Below are positions 19,227 to 27,814 of a DNA stretch of 63,394 nucleotides, one piece after another. The DNA comes from Brevibacterium sp. (GTDB taxonomy: Bacteria; Actinomycetota; Actinomycetes; Actinomycetales; Brevibacteriaceae). Positions within the stretch are counted from its first letter, which is position 1. Every line of letters starts with the position of its first letter. The notes beneath the pieces are model-generated. The model saw only the letters and a program-made list of their open reading frames with translations. It had not been told where the DNA came from and made no database searches. The position numbers and the translations under genes were made by a program. The DNA lies in the NCBI GenBank assembly GCA_031179165.1, contig JAPSIC010000003.1, positions 1 through 63,394 of the forward strand, in the 5' to 3' direction.

Positions 19227-19368
19227 CGGCTTTGATCGCCGTCTGGACTAGTCCCCAGGCGAGACCGCAGACCACGACCACGGTGAGCGAGGCGCCGACG
19301 GTCGTGTAGATCCGGCCGCCTTCGTTCGGGACGATGTCGGCGGAGTGTCCGGAGGTGTTCGTGCTCAT
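19207..19368 (-). CDS. 53-aa single-TM protein coupled to the upstream OFA-type MFS transporter (below ORF-track size cut-off)
   Basis: MSTNTSGHSADIVPNEGGRIYTTVGASLTVVVVCGLAWGLVQTAIKAVAIFTG*; its ATG overlaps the transporter TGA by one base (TGATG). Confidence 0.75.
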   Translation of the reverse strand: MSTNTSGHSADIVPNEGGRIYTTVGASLTVVVVCGLAWGLVQTAIKAVAIFTG

Positions 19369-20786
19369 CAGTCGTTGTCCTTTCGGTCGGTGGCCGAGGT
19401 GCTTCGCTGGGAAGGCTGGAGGCGCGAGGCCTCGGCTCGGTCCGAGGCGTCCCCGGTGTGATCCGGTTCGAGGTAGCGGTCATCGACTGCCTTGACGAAG
19501 ATGTTCGCGATGAAGCCGATGAGCAGCGCCCCGGCCATGATGAGCAGCCCCGGAGTGTAGAGCGCCGGCCCTTCCTTGCCTGCCGCCTCACCGGCTTCGA
19601 CGACGGAGTTGACGATGAGCGGTCCCGCGACTCCCGCGGCTGACCAGGCGGTGAGGAGGCGCCCGTGGATCGCGCCGACCTGATAGGTGCCGAACAGATC
19701 CTTGAGGTAGGCGGGAATGGTGGAGAACCCGCCGCCGTAGAAGGAGATGATGACGAGCGTGGCGAGGATGAAGACGAAGAGCGAATCCCCGCCGAAGAAC
19801 GCCACGAGCAGGTAGAGCACCAGTCCGCCGCCGAGGTAGATCATGTAGTTGTTCTTGCGGCCGAGGTAGTCCGAGGTCGTCGACCACACGAACCGTCCGG
19901 CCATGTTCCCCAGGGACAGCAGGCCGACGTAGCCGGCCGCCGCGGCCGCGGTGATCCCGAAGTAGCTCTGGATCATCGGGGCGGCGTTCTCGAGGATGCC
20001 GATGCCGGCGGTGACGTTGAGGAAGAGGACGATCCAGAGCAGCCAGAACTGGCGGGTGCGCACGGCGTTGGCGGCCGAGACGTTGCCCGTGGTCTGCAGC
20101 GGCTTCGAGGTCGCCTGCGCCGGGTCGAAGTTCTTCGGTGCCCAGTCCGGGTGCGGGGCCCGGATGACAAAGGCTCCCGCCGCGATCACCACGGCATAGA
20201 CGATGCCGAGGGTGAGGAAGGTCGGGGTCAGGCCCGCGACGAGGTTCTCCGGCTCGGTGCCTCCGCCGTAGAAGCTCATCAGCGCGTTCGACATCGGGCT
20301 GGCGATGAGCGCACCGCCGCCGAAGCCCATGATGGCCAGACCGGTGGCCAGGCCCGGGCGGTCCGGGAACCACTTCATCAGGGTGGACACCGGGGAGATG
20401 TAGCCGATGCCCAGACCGATGCCCCCGATCACGCCGTAGCCGAGGTAGACCAGCCACAGCTGGCCGCTGACGATGCCGAGGGCGGCGACGAGGAAGCCGA
20501 TCACCCAGCAGGTGCCGGCTGCGACCATCGATGCGCGCGGGCCGGCCTTCTCCACCCAGGTGCCGAACACGGCCGAGGAGATGCCGAGCATGAGGATCGC
20601 GATGGAGAAGATCCACCCGATCGAGACCTCACCCGCGTCGAAGTGCGACATGAAGGGGATCTTGAAGACGCTGAACGCGTAGACCTGTCCGATGCACAGG
20701 TGGATGGCCAGCGCGGCCGGGGGGATCAGCCAACGATTGAAGCTCTTCGGCGCGATGATCGCCGAGCGGGAGAGGACGGAAGTCAT
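19368..20786 (-). CDS. OFA-family (oxalate/formate antiporter-like) MFS transporter
   Basis: RWLIPPAALAIHLCIGQVYAFSVFKIPF; GIGLGIGYISPVSTLMKWFPDRPGLATGLAIMGFGGGALI. Confidence 0.92.
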   Translation of the reverse strand: MTSVLSRSAIIAPKSFNRWLIPPAALAIHLCIGQVYAFSVFKIPFMSHFDAGEVSIGWIFSIAILMLGISSAVFGTWVEKAGPRASMVAAGTCWVIGFLVAALGIVSGQLWLVYLGYGVIGGIGLGIGYISPVSTLMKWFPDRPGLATGLAIMGFGGGALIASPMSNALMSFYGGGTEPENLVAGLTPTFLTLGIVYAVVIAAGAFVIRAPHPDWAPKNFDPAQATSKPLQTTGNVSAANAVRTRQFWLLWIVLFLNVTAGIGILENAAPMIQSYFGITAAAAAGYVGLLSLGNMAGRFVWSTTSDYLGRKNNYMIYLGGGLVLYLLVAFFGGDSLFVFILATLVIISFYGGGFSTIPAYLKDLFGTYQVGAIHGRLLTAWSAAGVAGPLIVNSVVEAGEAAGKEGPALYTPGLLIMAGALLIGFIANIFVKAVDDRYLEPDHTGDASDRAEASRLQPSQRSTSATDRKDND

Positions 20787-20940
20787 GTGAGCCTTTCGCA
20801 GAGGGGAGCACTCGGAGCCGCGGTGGCGGCCGGTCCGAGCGGAATCGCGTGTCCTTGTACAGGTTAGAGGGCGCCCAGGATTTTGGCGAGGACCGCTCAG
20901 GGTTCGCTCAGTTCAGCCCCCTCTGGGACAAGCCTGCTTT

Positions 20941-21060
20941 CACCCGTCATACCCGCCCTCACCGAGTCGTGCCCGCCTGGGCGGTCATGCCCGCTCTCAT
21001 CACGTCCTGCCCGCTTCCGCCGAGTCATGTCCGCCTTCATCACGTCCTGCCCGCTCCCGC
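20941..21060. repeat. ~20-bp tandem repeat, 6 units
   Basis: GTC(A/G/C)TGCCCGC(C/T)-type cores at 20946, 20966, 20984, 21004, 21024, 21044. Confidence 0.85.
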
Positions 21061-21082
21061 CGGGATCCGATAGGCTCGAAGC

Positions 21083-22237
21083 GTGCTGGACATCCTGACC
21101 GCTGCGAGGGAGCGGCTGTTCGACCCGGAGCAGCCGCAGGACGTCGCGATCGCCACGATCATCTCCGCGCAAGGGTCGGTGCCGCGCCAGATCGGGACCT
21201 CCATGCTCGTGGACGCGACAGGAGTCATCCACGGCTCGCTCACCGGAGGATGCGTCGAGGGCGCCGTCGTCGAACTCTGCACGGAGGTGCTCGGCACCGG
21301 GGTCGCGACCGTGCAGCGATTCGGCTACAGCGACGAGGATGCGTTCACCGTGGGACTGATGTGCGGCGGCAGCATCGACGTGCTCGTCCAGCCCTTCCGT
21401 GCGGGTGATCCCGGCCTCGACCGCGGAGCCGAGGAGACCGCGGGGATCGTCCTCCGCATTCCCTCTGCCGCTGCGCCTTCTGCATCCACCACCTCCCGCT
21501 GCCCAGCGGTGGCGATCGGCTCCCCGGACGGTGGCAGCCTCGCCGAGGCGCTCGAGCTTCTGGTCCCGCCGGCGGCGTTGTCATCGGCGCCCGAGGCCGT
21601 GCGGACGATGCTGCGTGAGAGCCGTTCCGGCCGGATCCGGCTCGCCGCGGCAGAGGGGGAGACCGAGCCGATCGAGCTGTTCGTCGACTCTCGCACCCGG
21701 CCCGCCCGCATGATCGTGCTCGGCGCCAACGCCTTCAGCCGGGCCCTGGTGACACTGGCCCGGGCGCTGGACTACCGGATCACGGTGTGCGATCCGCGCC
21801 CGGCCTTCACCGACCCCGATGCCTTTCCCGGCGCCGAGGTGGTGCGCGCCTGGCCGCACCGACTCATCGCCAACCTTGCTGCCTCCGACGACCTCGATTC
21901 GCGTAGTGCCATCTGCGTCCTCACCCACGACCCGAAGGTCGACACCCCCGCGCTGATCGAGGCGCTCGGCCTCGACGTCGCCTACGTGGGCGCCATGGGA
22001 TCGCGGCGCAGCGATCGTCAGCGCCGTGATGCCCTGAGGAAGGCCGGTGTGGACGCAGAGGCGCTGGAGCGTCTGCATTCACCGATCGGTCTCGACATCG
22101 GTGCACTCACCCCCGCCGAGGTCGCGGTCGCGATTCTCGCCGAGATCCTCGCCTCTCGTCACGGGCGGGCACAGGTCAGTCCGCTCAGCCACGGTTCCGG
22201 TCCCCTCCATCCGCCGGCACCTGACGACTCCCGGTAG
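21083..22237 (+). CDS. XdhC/CoxI family protein (GTG start)
   Basis: VAIATIISAQGSVPRQIGTSMLVDATGVIHGSLTGGCVEGAVV; GLMCGGSIDVLVQPF; YVGAMGSRRSDRQR. Confidence 0.92.
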   Translation: MLDILTAARERLFDPEQPQDVAIATIISAQGSVPRQIGTSMLVDATGVIHGSLTGGCVEGAVVELCTEVLGTGVATVQRFGYSDEDAFTVGLMCGGSIDVLVQPFRAGDPGLDRGAEETAGIVLRIPSAAAPSASTTSRCPAVAIGSPDGGSLAEALELLVPPAALSSAPEAVRTMLRESRSGRIRLAAAEGETEPIELFVDSRTRPARMIVLGANAFSRALVTLARALDYRITVCDPRPAFTDPDAFPGAEVVRAWPHRLIANLAASDDLDSRSAICVLTHDPKVDTPALIEALGLDVAYVGAMGSRRSDRQRRDALRKAGVDAEALERLHSPIGLDIGALTPAEVAVAILAEILASRHGRAQVSPLSHGSGPLHPPAPDDSR

Positions 22238-22873
22238 CTGCGGAGGCCCGCTCGAATCGGGTGCGTCCCGAGCGTCTGCCCGGAGGCCCGCCCAGTCCGC
22301 GGGCAGATCGATGTCCCGTCCGTCATCGAGATCCGAGCAGTCGACGAGCGTGACGACGCCCGGAACGGCCGCGAGCAGATCCCGGGCTCCCACATCGTCA
22401 TGGGCCGAAGCTGCGGCGGGCCCCACCCACTGTGAGTCGAAGAGCACCGGGTGCCCACGCCGCAGCTGTCCTGCCCGATCCCGGTGAGCGGCGGCCGTGA
22501 TGCCTCCGGGACGGTGAGCTGCGATGACGCGAGCGACCTCGGCAGCGCTCAGGCCCGACCGATCGACCGGAACCACGAGGACGTCCCGGCCGCGCGCGGC
22601 GGCGAGCAGCCCGCACCGCAGGGATGATCCCATCCCCGTCTCCCAATCGGGATTGTGCACGAGTGCCACGCCTGTACGGCCGTCCAGGAGCTCAGTCACC
22701 GCGTCCGCTCCTGCACCGGTGACGACGATGACCTGCGCGCAGCCACCGGTCAGGAAGGTCTCCACGACGGTCTCGACCAGCGTCGCAGCGCCTCGGCGCA
22801 GGAGCGCCTTCGGACCGAGGCCCAGGCGCCGACCGGCCCCGGCGGCGAGGACGAGACCGACGGGCGCTCTCAC
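22079..22873 (-). CDS. NTP transferase (MocA-like molybdenum cofactor nucleotidyltransferase); 3' end antisense to xdhC
   Basis: VGLVLAAGAGRRLGLGPKALL; HNPDWETGMGSSLRCGL; RGHPVLFDSQW. Confidence 0.82.
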   Translation of the reverse strand: MRAPVGLVLAAGAGRRLGLGPKALLRRGAATLVETVVETFLTGGCAQVIVVTGAGADAVTELLDGRTGVALVHNPDWETGMGSSLRCGLLAAARGRDVLVVPVDRSGLSAAEVARVIAAHRPGGITAAAHRDRAGQLRRGHPVLFDSQWVGPAAASAHDDVGARDLLAAVPGVVTLVDCSDLDDGRDIDLPADWAGLRADARDAPDSSGPPQLPGVVRCRRMEGTGTVAERTDLCPPVTRGEDLGENRDRDLGGGECTDVETDR

Positions 22874-24951
22874 GTGTTCGGCAGGAACGCGTCGGCAAGC
22901 AGCGGCAGGTCGCGGCAGCGCACGCCCGTCGCGTGATGGGCCGCGTTGGCGATCGCGGCGGCGGCCCCGACGATGCCGATCTCCCCGATCCCCCGCGCGC
23001 CGAGCGGCCCCGCCAGCGGATCCTCCTCGTCGAGCCAGGTGGCCTCGATCGCGGGAACATCGGCATTGGTGGGCACGTGGTACTCAGCGAGATCGTGGTT
23101 GACGACGTGGCCGAAGCGCGGGTCGAGCTCGCTGATCTCCATCAGCGCCATCCCCAGGCCCATCGTCATGCCGCCGACGAACTGCGAGCGAGCGGTGCGC
23201 GGATTGACGATCCGGCCCGCGGAGAACACCCCGAGCATGCGATTGACGCGGATCTCCCCCGTCGCCTCGTGGACCCGCACCTCGGCGAAATGGGCACCGA
23301 AGGAGTGGAGTGAATGCGTCTCGGCGGCCGGGTTCTCCTCGGCCTTCCCCTCGGCCTCGGCGCCGATCTCCGGGTCGTGACCGTGCAGGGAGCGGAACGT
23401 CTGCGCCGCGGTGAGCACGGCCGCGCTCCAACTCGCCAGGCCCGTCGACCCGCCTGCGACGGTCGCGTTCGGCAGGTCGGTGTCGCCGATCCGCAGACGC
23501 ACCTCGGCGCCGGGCACCTCGAGTGCATCGGCGGCGACCTGGGTCAGGGCCGTCCACGTGCCGGTCCCGATGTCGGCGGCGCCGATCGCCACCTCATAGC
23601 CGTCTTTCGTGAATCGGATCCGGGCGACCGAACCCGCCTGCCGGTTCGCCGGGTACGTCGCCGAGGCCACGCCGGTTCCGATCAGCCACTCGCCTCGGCA
23701 CCGGGAGCGCGGTTCGGGATTCCGCTCACCCCATTCGAACCTCTCTGCTCCCAGCCGGAGGCAGTCGGCCAGCCTCCGCCGGTTGAACGAGCGGCCCGTC
23801 TCCGGGTCGGTCGGGGTGTCATTGCGGATGCGCAGTTCGATCGGGTCGATTCCGGTCGCCTCCGCGAGCTCGTCCATCGCGATCTCGAGACCGACCATGC
23901 CCGGTGTCTCGCCCGGGGCGCGCATCCAGGACGGGACGGGAACGTCGAGCGGGACCACGCGCTGTGTCAGCCGCCGGTTGTCACCGGAGTACATGATCCG
24001 GGCGGGTTTGATCGCCAGTTCGGGGAACTCCTTCGTCTGCGAGGACATGGCGACCGCGTCGAAGCCGAGCGCGGTGATCGTTCCGTCGCTGCGCGCGCCG
24101 AGGCGGACGTGCTGGAGGGTGGGTGCGCGGTAGCCGGTGATCGAGAACATCTGCTGGCGGGTGACGGCGTGCTTCACCGCTCGCTCCGGGAGCGCGAGAG
24201 CGGCCAGCACCGTGAGCATCATGTCCGCGTGCGGGACGCCCTTGGATCCGAAGCCGCCGCCCACGTGGGGGCTGATGATGCGGATCCGGTCGGGGTCGAT
24301 CCCGAGGATCGGGGCGAGGGTCGAACGCGCCGGATGAACGCCCTGGGTGGAGGCCCACAGTGTCAGCGTCGATCCGTCCCAGCGGGCGATCGTCGTATGC
24401 GGCTCCATCGGATTGTTGTGCTCCATCGGCGTGGAGTACCGGGCGTCGATGCGGATTTCGGCCTCGGCGAAGGCGGCGCCGAAGTCGCCCACGGTGATCT
24501 CGCCGGGACCGGATTCGGGTTCGCGGGCGCCGGGATGGTCCTCACGCAGTTCGACGTCGTGGTCGTCCTGCACATAGCTGACAGTGATCAGCTCGGCCGC
24601 GTGGCGCGCCTGTTCGGGAGTCTCGGCGATGACGGCGCCGAGGTACTGGCCGCGGAAGCCGATCTCGTTCGACCTGAGGATCGCGAGCTCACCGTCCTCC
24701 GTGTCCGCGAGTTCCGGGGCGTTGGTGGGAGTGAGCACGTGGACGACTCCCGCGCTCGCCTCGGCGGCGGAGGTGTCGATGTCGACCGCCCGGCCTCGGG
24801 CGATCTCGGCCTGCACGGGGGAGAGGAACACGGGATCGTCGACGGGGTGCTCGTACGCGTAGGGGGCCAGTCCGCGCACCTTGTCGGGTCCGTCGAGGCG
24901 CACCGTGCCGGTTCCCACGGCGGAGGTCTGCAGCCGGTCAGCCATCGTCAT
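22870..24951 (-). CDS. Xanthine dehydrogenase-family molybdopterin-binding subunit
   Basis: GTVRLDGPDKVRGLAPYAYEH; HVGGGFGSKGVPHADMMLTVLAAL; GARGIGEIGIVGAAAAIANAAHHATGVRCRDLPL. Confidence 0.93.
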   Translation of the reverse strand: MTMADRLQTSAVGTGTVRLDGPDKVRGLAPYAYEHPVDDPVFLSPVQAEIARGRAVDIDTSAAEASAGVVHVLTPTNAPELADTEDGELAILRSNEIGFRGQYLGAVIAETPEQARHAAELITVSYVQDDHDVELREDHPGAREPESGPGEITVGDFGAAFAEAEIRIDARYSTPMEHNNPMEPHTTIARWDGSTLTLWASTQGVHPARSTLAPILGIDPDRIRIISPHVGGGFGSKGVPHADMMLTVLAALALPERAVKHAVTRQQMFSITGYRAPTLQHVRLGARSDGTITALGFDAVAMSSQTKEFPELAIKPARIMYSGDNRRLTQRVVPLDVPVPSWMRAPGETPGMVGLEIAMDELAEATGIDPIELRIRNDTPTDPETGRSFNRRRLADCLRLGAERFEWGERNPEPRSRCRGEWLIGTGVASATYPANRQAGSVARIRFTKDGYEVAIGAADIGTGTWTALTQVAADALEVPGAEVRLRIGDTDLPNATVAGGSTGLASWSAAVLTAAQTFRSLHGHDPEIGAEAEGKAEENPAAETHSLHSFGAHFAEVRVHEATGEIRVNRMLGVFSAGRIVNPRTARSQFVGGMTMGLGMALMEISELDPRFGHVVNHDLAEYHVPTNADVPAIEATWLDEEDPLAGPLGARGIGEIGIVGAAAAIANAAHHATGVRCRDLPLLADAFLPNT

Positions 24952-25993
24952 CCGCCCCTTCTGTGGTCGCGGTTCGTTCACCGGGCCGGCTCAGCTCTGT
25001 GGCCTCGGTCGGCTCCGTGGCGAGTTCGGTGAGGACGGAGACGATCGCTCCTCTTGCCATCGGAACCTTGAACGCATTTCCCGGCAGCGGCCAGGCGGAC
25101 TCGAGCTCCGCCTCGGCGGCCAGGGTGAAGGATTCCCGCTTCGGTTCGGCGCCGCGGAGCACCTCCTCGGCTCGGGTGGCCCGCCAGGGTTTGTGGGCGA
25201 CTCCGCCGAGGGCGATCGCCGCCTCGCGGATCTGCCCCGACTCGTCGAGATCGAGCCGCGCCGCGACCGAGACGAGGGCGAAAGCGTAGGAGGCGCGGTC
25301 GCGGATCTTGCGATAGGTCGAGCGTCCGCGGCCGGGTGCGGGCAGAACGACTGCGACGATGAGGTCGCCGTGGTCGAGGACGGTGTCCCGGTCGGGTTCC
25401 TCGCCGGGGAGCCGGTGGAGGTCGACGACAGGGATGCGGCGCTCTCCGTCCCTGGTGAGGACGATGACCTCGGCGTCGAGTGCGGCCATCGCGATCGCCA
25501 TGTCGGAGGGGTGGGTTGCGACGCAGCTGGGGGAGGCGCCGAGGATGGCGTGATTGCGGGTGAAGCCTTCGAGCGCGGAACAGCCGGTACCCGGTTCGCG
25601 CTTGTTGCACGGAGTCGAGGCGTCCTGGAAGTAGAGGCAGCGGGTCCGCTGGAGAAGGTTGCCGCCGGTGGTCGCGGCGTTGCGCAACTGCCCGGAGGCG
25701 CCGGAGAGCAGTGCGCGGGAGAGCATCGGATAGTGCCTGCGGACCAGTGGGTGGGCGGCGAGGTCGCTGTTGCGCACCATCGCTCCGATCCGCAGCCCGT
25801 GGTCGTCGAGCTCCCTCACCTCGTCGAGGTCGAGGCGACTGATGTCGACGACCAGGTCAGGGGCCACGATGCCGAGCTTGAGATGGTCGACGAGGTTCGT
25901 GCCTCCGGCGAGGTAGACGGCGTCGGGCCGGTCGGCGAGGGCGGTCAGCGCGTCGTCGGTGTCGGCGGCGCGGTGGTAGTCGAAGGGCCTCAT
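24938..25993 (-). CDS. FAD-binding (CoxM-type) molybdenum hydroxylase subunit
   Basis: MRPFDYHRAADTDDALTAL; YLAGGTNLVDHLKLGI; NAATTGGNLLQRTRCLYFQD. Confidence 0.93.
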   Translation of the reverse strand: MRPFDYHRAADTDDALTALADRPDAVYLAGGTNLVDHLKLGIVAPDLVVDISRLDLDEVRELDDHGLRIGAMVRNSDLAAHPLVRRHYPMLSRALLSGASGQLRNAATTGGNLLQRTRCLYFQDASTPCNKREPGTGCSALEGFTRNHAILGASPSCVATHPSDMAIAMAALDAEVIVLTRDGERRIPVVDLHRLPGEEPDRDTVLDHGDLIVAVVLPAPGRGRSTYRKIRDRASYAFALVSVAARLDLDESGQIREAAIALGGVAHKPWRATRAEEVLRGAEPKRESFTLAAEAELESAWPLPGNAFKVPMARGAIVSVLTELATEPTEATELSRPGERTATTEGADDDG

Positions 25994-26586
25994 CGCGGCT
26001 CCTCGGCGGTGGCTCGAGCCGCCGGTTGCGGGGCTGGACCGTCGTGGGCAGGTCGGCGGTCGGCGGTGCGGTGGGCGGCGGCCTCCTGAATGGCGGCGAC
26101 GATGTTGACGTAGGCGCCGCAGCGGCACAGGTTGCCGCTCATCCGTTCGCGCACCTCGGCGGCGGACAGCTCCGGCCGTTGCAGATCCTCGGCCGCGAGG
26201 TCCTCGGTCACGGCACTCGGGGCGCCACGATCCGCCTCGGCGAGCATTCCGGCGGCCGAGCACACCTGGCCGGGAGTGCAGTAGCCGCATTGGAAGGCGT
26301 CGTGGTCGAGGAACGACCGCTGCAGATCGGAGAGCTCGTCATCCTCGGCGAGACCGTTCGCGGTGGTGACCTGCGCGCCGTCGTGGGACAGGGCCAGCGC
26401 CAGGCACGAATTCTGCCGGCGTCCATCGATGAGAACCGTGCAGGCTCCGCATTGACCGTGGTCACAGCCCTTCTTGGGGGACATCACCCCCAGCCGGTCC
26501 CGCAGAGCGTCGAGCAGAGTGGTCCTGGCATCGACGGTGAGCGTGTGCTCCGTGCCGTCGACGCCGAGGTGCAGAGAGTAGTCCAT
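25990..26586 (-). CDS. 2Fe-2S (CoxS-type) molybdenum hydroxylase subunit
   Basis: CDHGQCGACTVLIDG; QCGYCTPGQVCSAAGML; MSGNLCRCGAYVNIVAAI. Confidence 0.94.
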   Translation of the reverse strand: MDYSLHLGVDGTEHTLTVDARTTLLDALRDRLGVMSPKKGCDHGQCGACTVLIDGRRQNSCLALALSHDGAQVTTANGLAEDDELSDLQRSFLDHDAFQCGYCTPGQVCSAAGMLAEADRGAPSAVTEDLAAEDLQRPELSAAEVRERMSGNLCRCGAYVNIVAAIQEAAAHRTADRRPAHDGPAPQPAARATAEEPR

Positions 26587-26696
26587 GGAGACCTCCTCCG
26601 GACAGCGATGTCGTCCGTTCAGAGTATCGGCACGACTGCGGCCGGACAAGGAATCGGGGAGGCTCACTCATCGCCTCCGGTTCCCGAGCCCGCGGC

Positions 26697-26753
26697 ATCG
26701 AGGTCATTCTGGTCCGACATCCTCCAGAGGATTCAGACCAGAATGACCTCGAT
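26697..26753. other. Nested inverted repeat: 17-bp perfect outer stem enclosing a 6-bp inner stem
   Basis: ATCGAGGTCATTCTGGT (26697-26713) / ACCAGAATGACCTCGAT (26737-26753); inner ATCCTC-CA-GAGGAT (26719-26732). Confidence 0.85.
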
Positions 26754-26775
26754 CCGGTCGAGTTCGAAGATGCTG

Positions 26776-27600
26776 TCAGACGTTGATCTTCACGTCGGCG
26801 TCCTTGCGCAGCTTCTCGGCGTACTTCTGGGTCGCCTCGGTCGACTTCTGGCTCTTCACCTGCTCCTCGAGCTGCGGGCGCACCTTCTCGAGCGGAGGCA
26901 TCTGCCCGCCCTGACCGGACTGGGCGCCCATCTGCTCCTGCTGGGTCTTCGCCTGCTGGTAGGCGGCGCCGATCTCCTCGTCGCTGACCGTGAACTCCCC
27001 GTGCTCATCGGCGATGAGCTTCTCGATGCCGAGTTGCGTCTTCAGCTGCGAATCGACCGCGGCCTCGTCCAGACCCTGCTTCTTCATCGCCGCGAGGAAG
27101 TCCTTCTCACTCATCTGGCTCGCCTCGGCGGCTTCCTTCAGGCCCTTGTCGACCTCTTTGTCGGAGATCGAGATGCCGCGCTTCTCCGCCTCCTGGCTGA
27201 GCAGTTCGGTCGCGACCATGTTCTCCGCCGTCTGGGTCTTCAGCTGCTTCTCGTCGACCGGCTGGCCGGACTGCTGAGCCTGCATCGACATCTGCTGGAA
27301 CTGGGTCTGGAAGAGCGGAACGAACTCGTCCTTCGTGATCTCGGTTCCGTTGACGACGGCGACGACGTCGGGAATGCCGGAGACGTCGGGCTGACCGGCG
27401 CTCTGGCCGGCCTGGTCCTGCTCACCCTTCGCGCCGGACTGGCCCTGCCCCTGCTGTTCGCTGCTTTCAGCCGAGCTTGTCTCGGGTGACGAGGACCCCC
27501 CATCCTGCGACGAGGCGCCGCACGCGGCCACGGCCACCATCGACGCGGCAAGTGTGAGGCCTGCCCACCATTTGATCTTCTGCACGTTCACTCCAGACAT
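26776..27600 (-). CDS. SurA-N-like lipoprotein (putative foldase)
   Basis: Lipobox MVAVAAC; VAVVNGTEITKDEFVPLFQTQFQQM; LLSQEAEKRGISISDKEVDKGL. Confidence 0.85.
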   Translation of the reverse strand: MSGVNVQKIKWWAGLTLAASMVAVAACGASSQDGGSSSPETSSAESSEQQGQGQSGAKGEQDQAGQSAGQPDVSGIPDVVAVVNGTEITKDEFVPLFQTQFQQMSMQAQQSGQPVDEKQLKTQTAENMVATELLSQEAEKRGISISDKEVDKGLKEAAEASQMSEKDFLAAMKKQGLDEAAVDSQLKTQLGIEKLIADEHGEFTVSDEEIGAAYQQAKTQQEQMGAQSGQGGQMPPLEKVRPQLEEQVKSQKSTEATQKYAEKLRKDADVKINV

Positions 27601-27814
27601 TCGTCGGCATCCCAGGGCCCTGCACATCAGGGCTCCGATCATCGGGCCGACTGGTCAGGCTAGCAGTCGCGAGTCACCGCGAGATGTGCAAAGTCTCCAT
27701 GCCGCTTGTGACCTACCCTGAGGGGGAGGCCGCCGTTCCGCCCGGGGACGGCGCACAGCCAGAAGCCTCGGCCGGGGCCCGGACCGAGACTCGACCACCG
27801 ATGGAGGAGAGACG

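Noticed and set aside
20941-21060. CRISPR-like array
   Set aside because: Units are contiguous and degenerate, with no unique 30-40 bp spacers and no cas genes.
23314-25032. 572-aa plus-strand ORF
   Set aside because: Antisense to the xanthine dehydrogenase large subunit.
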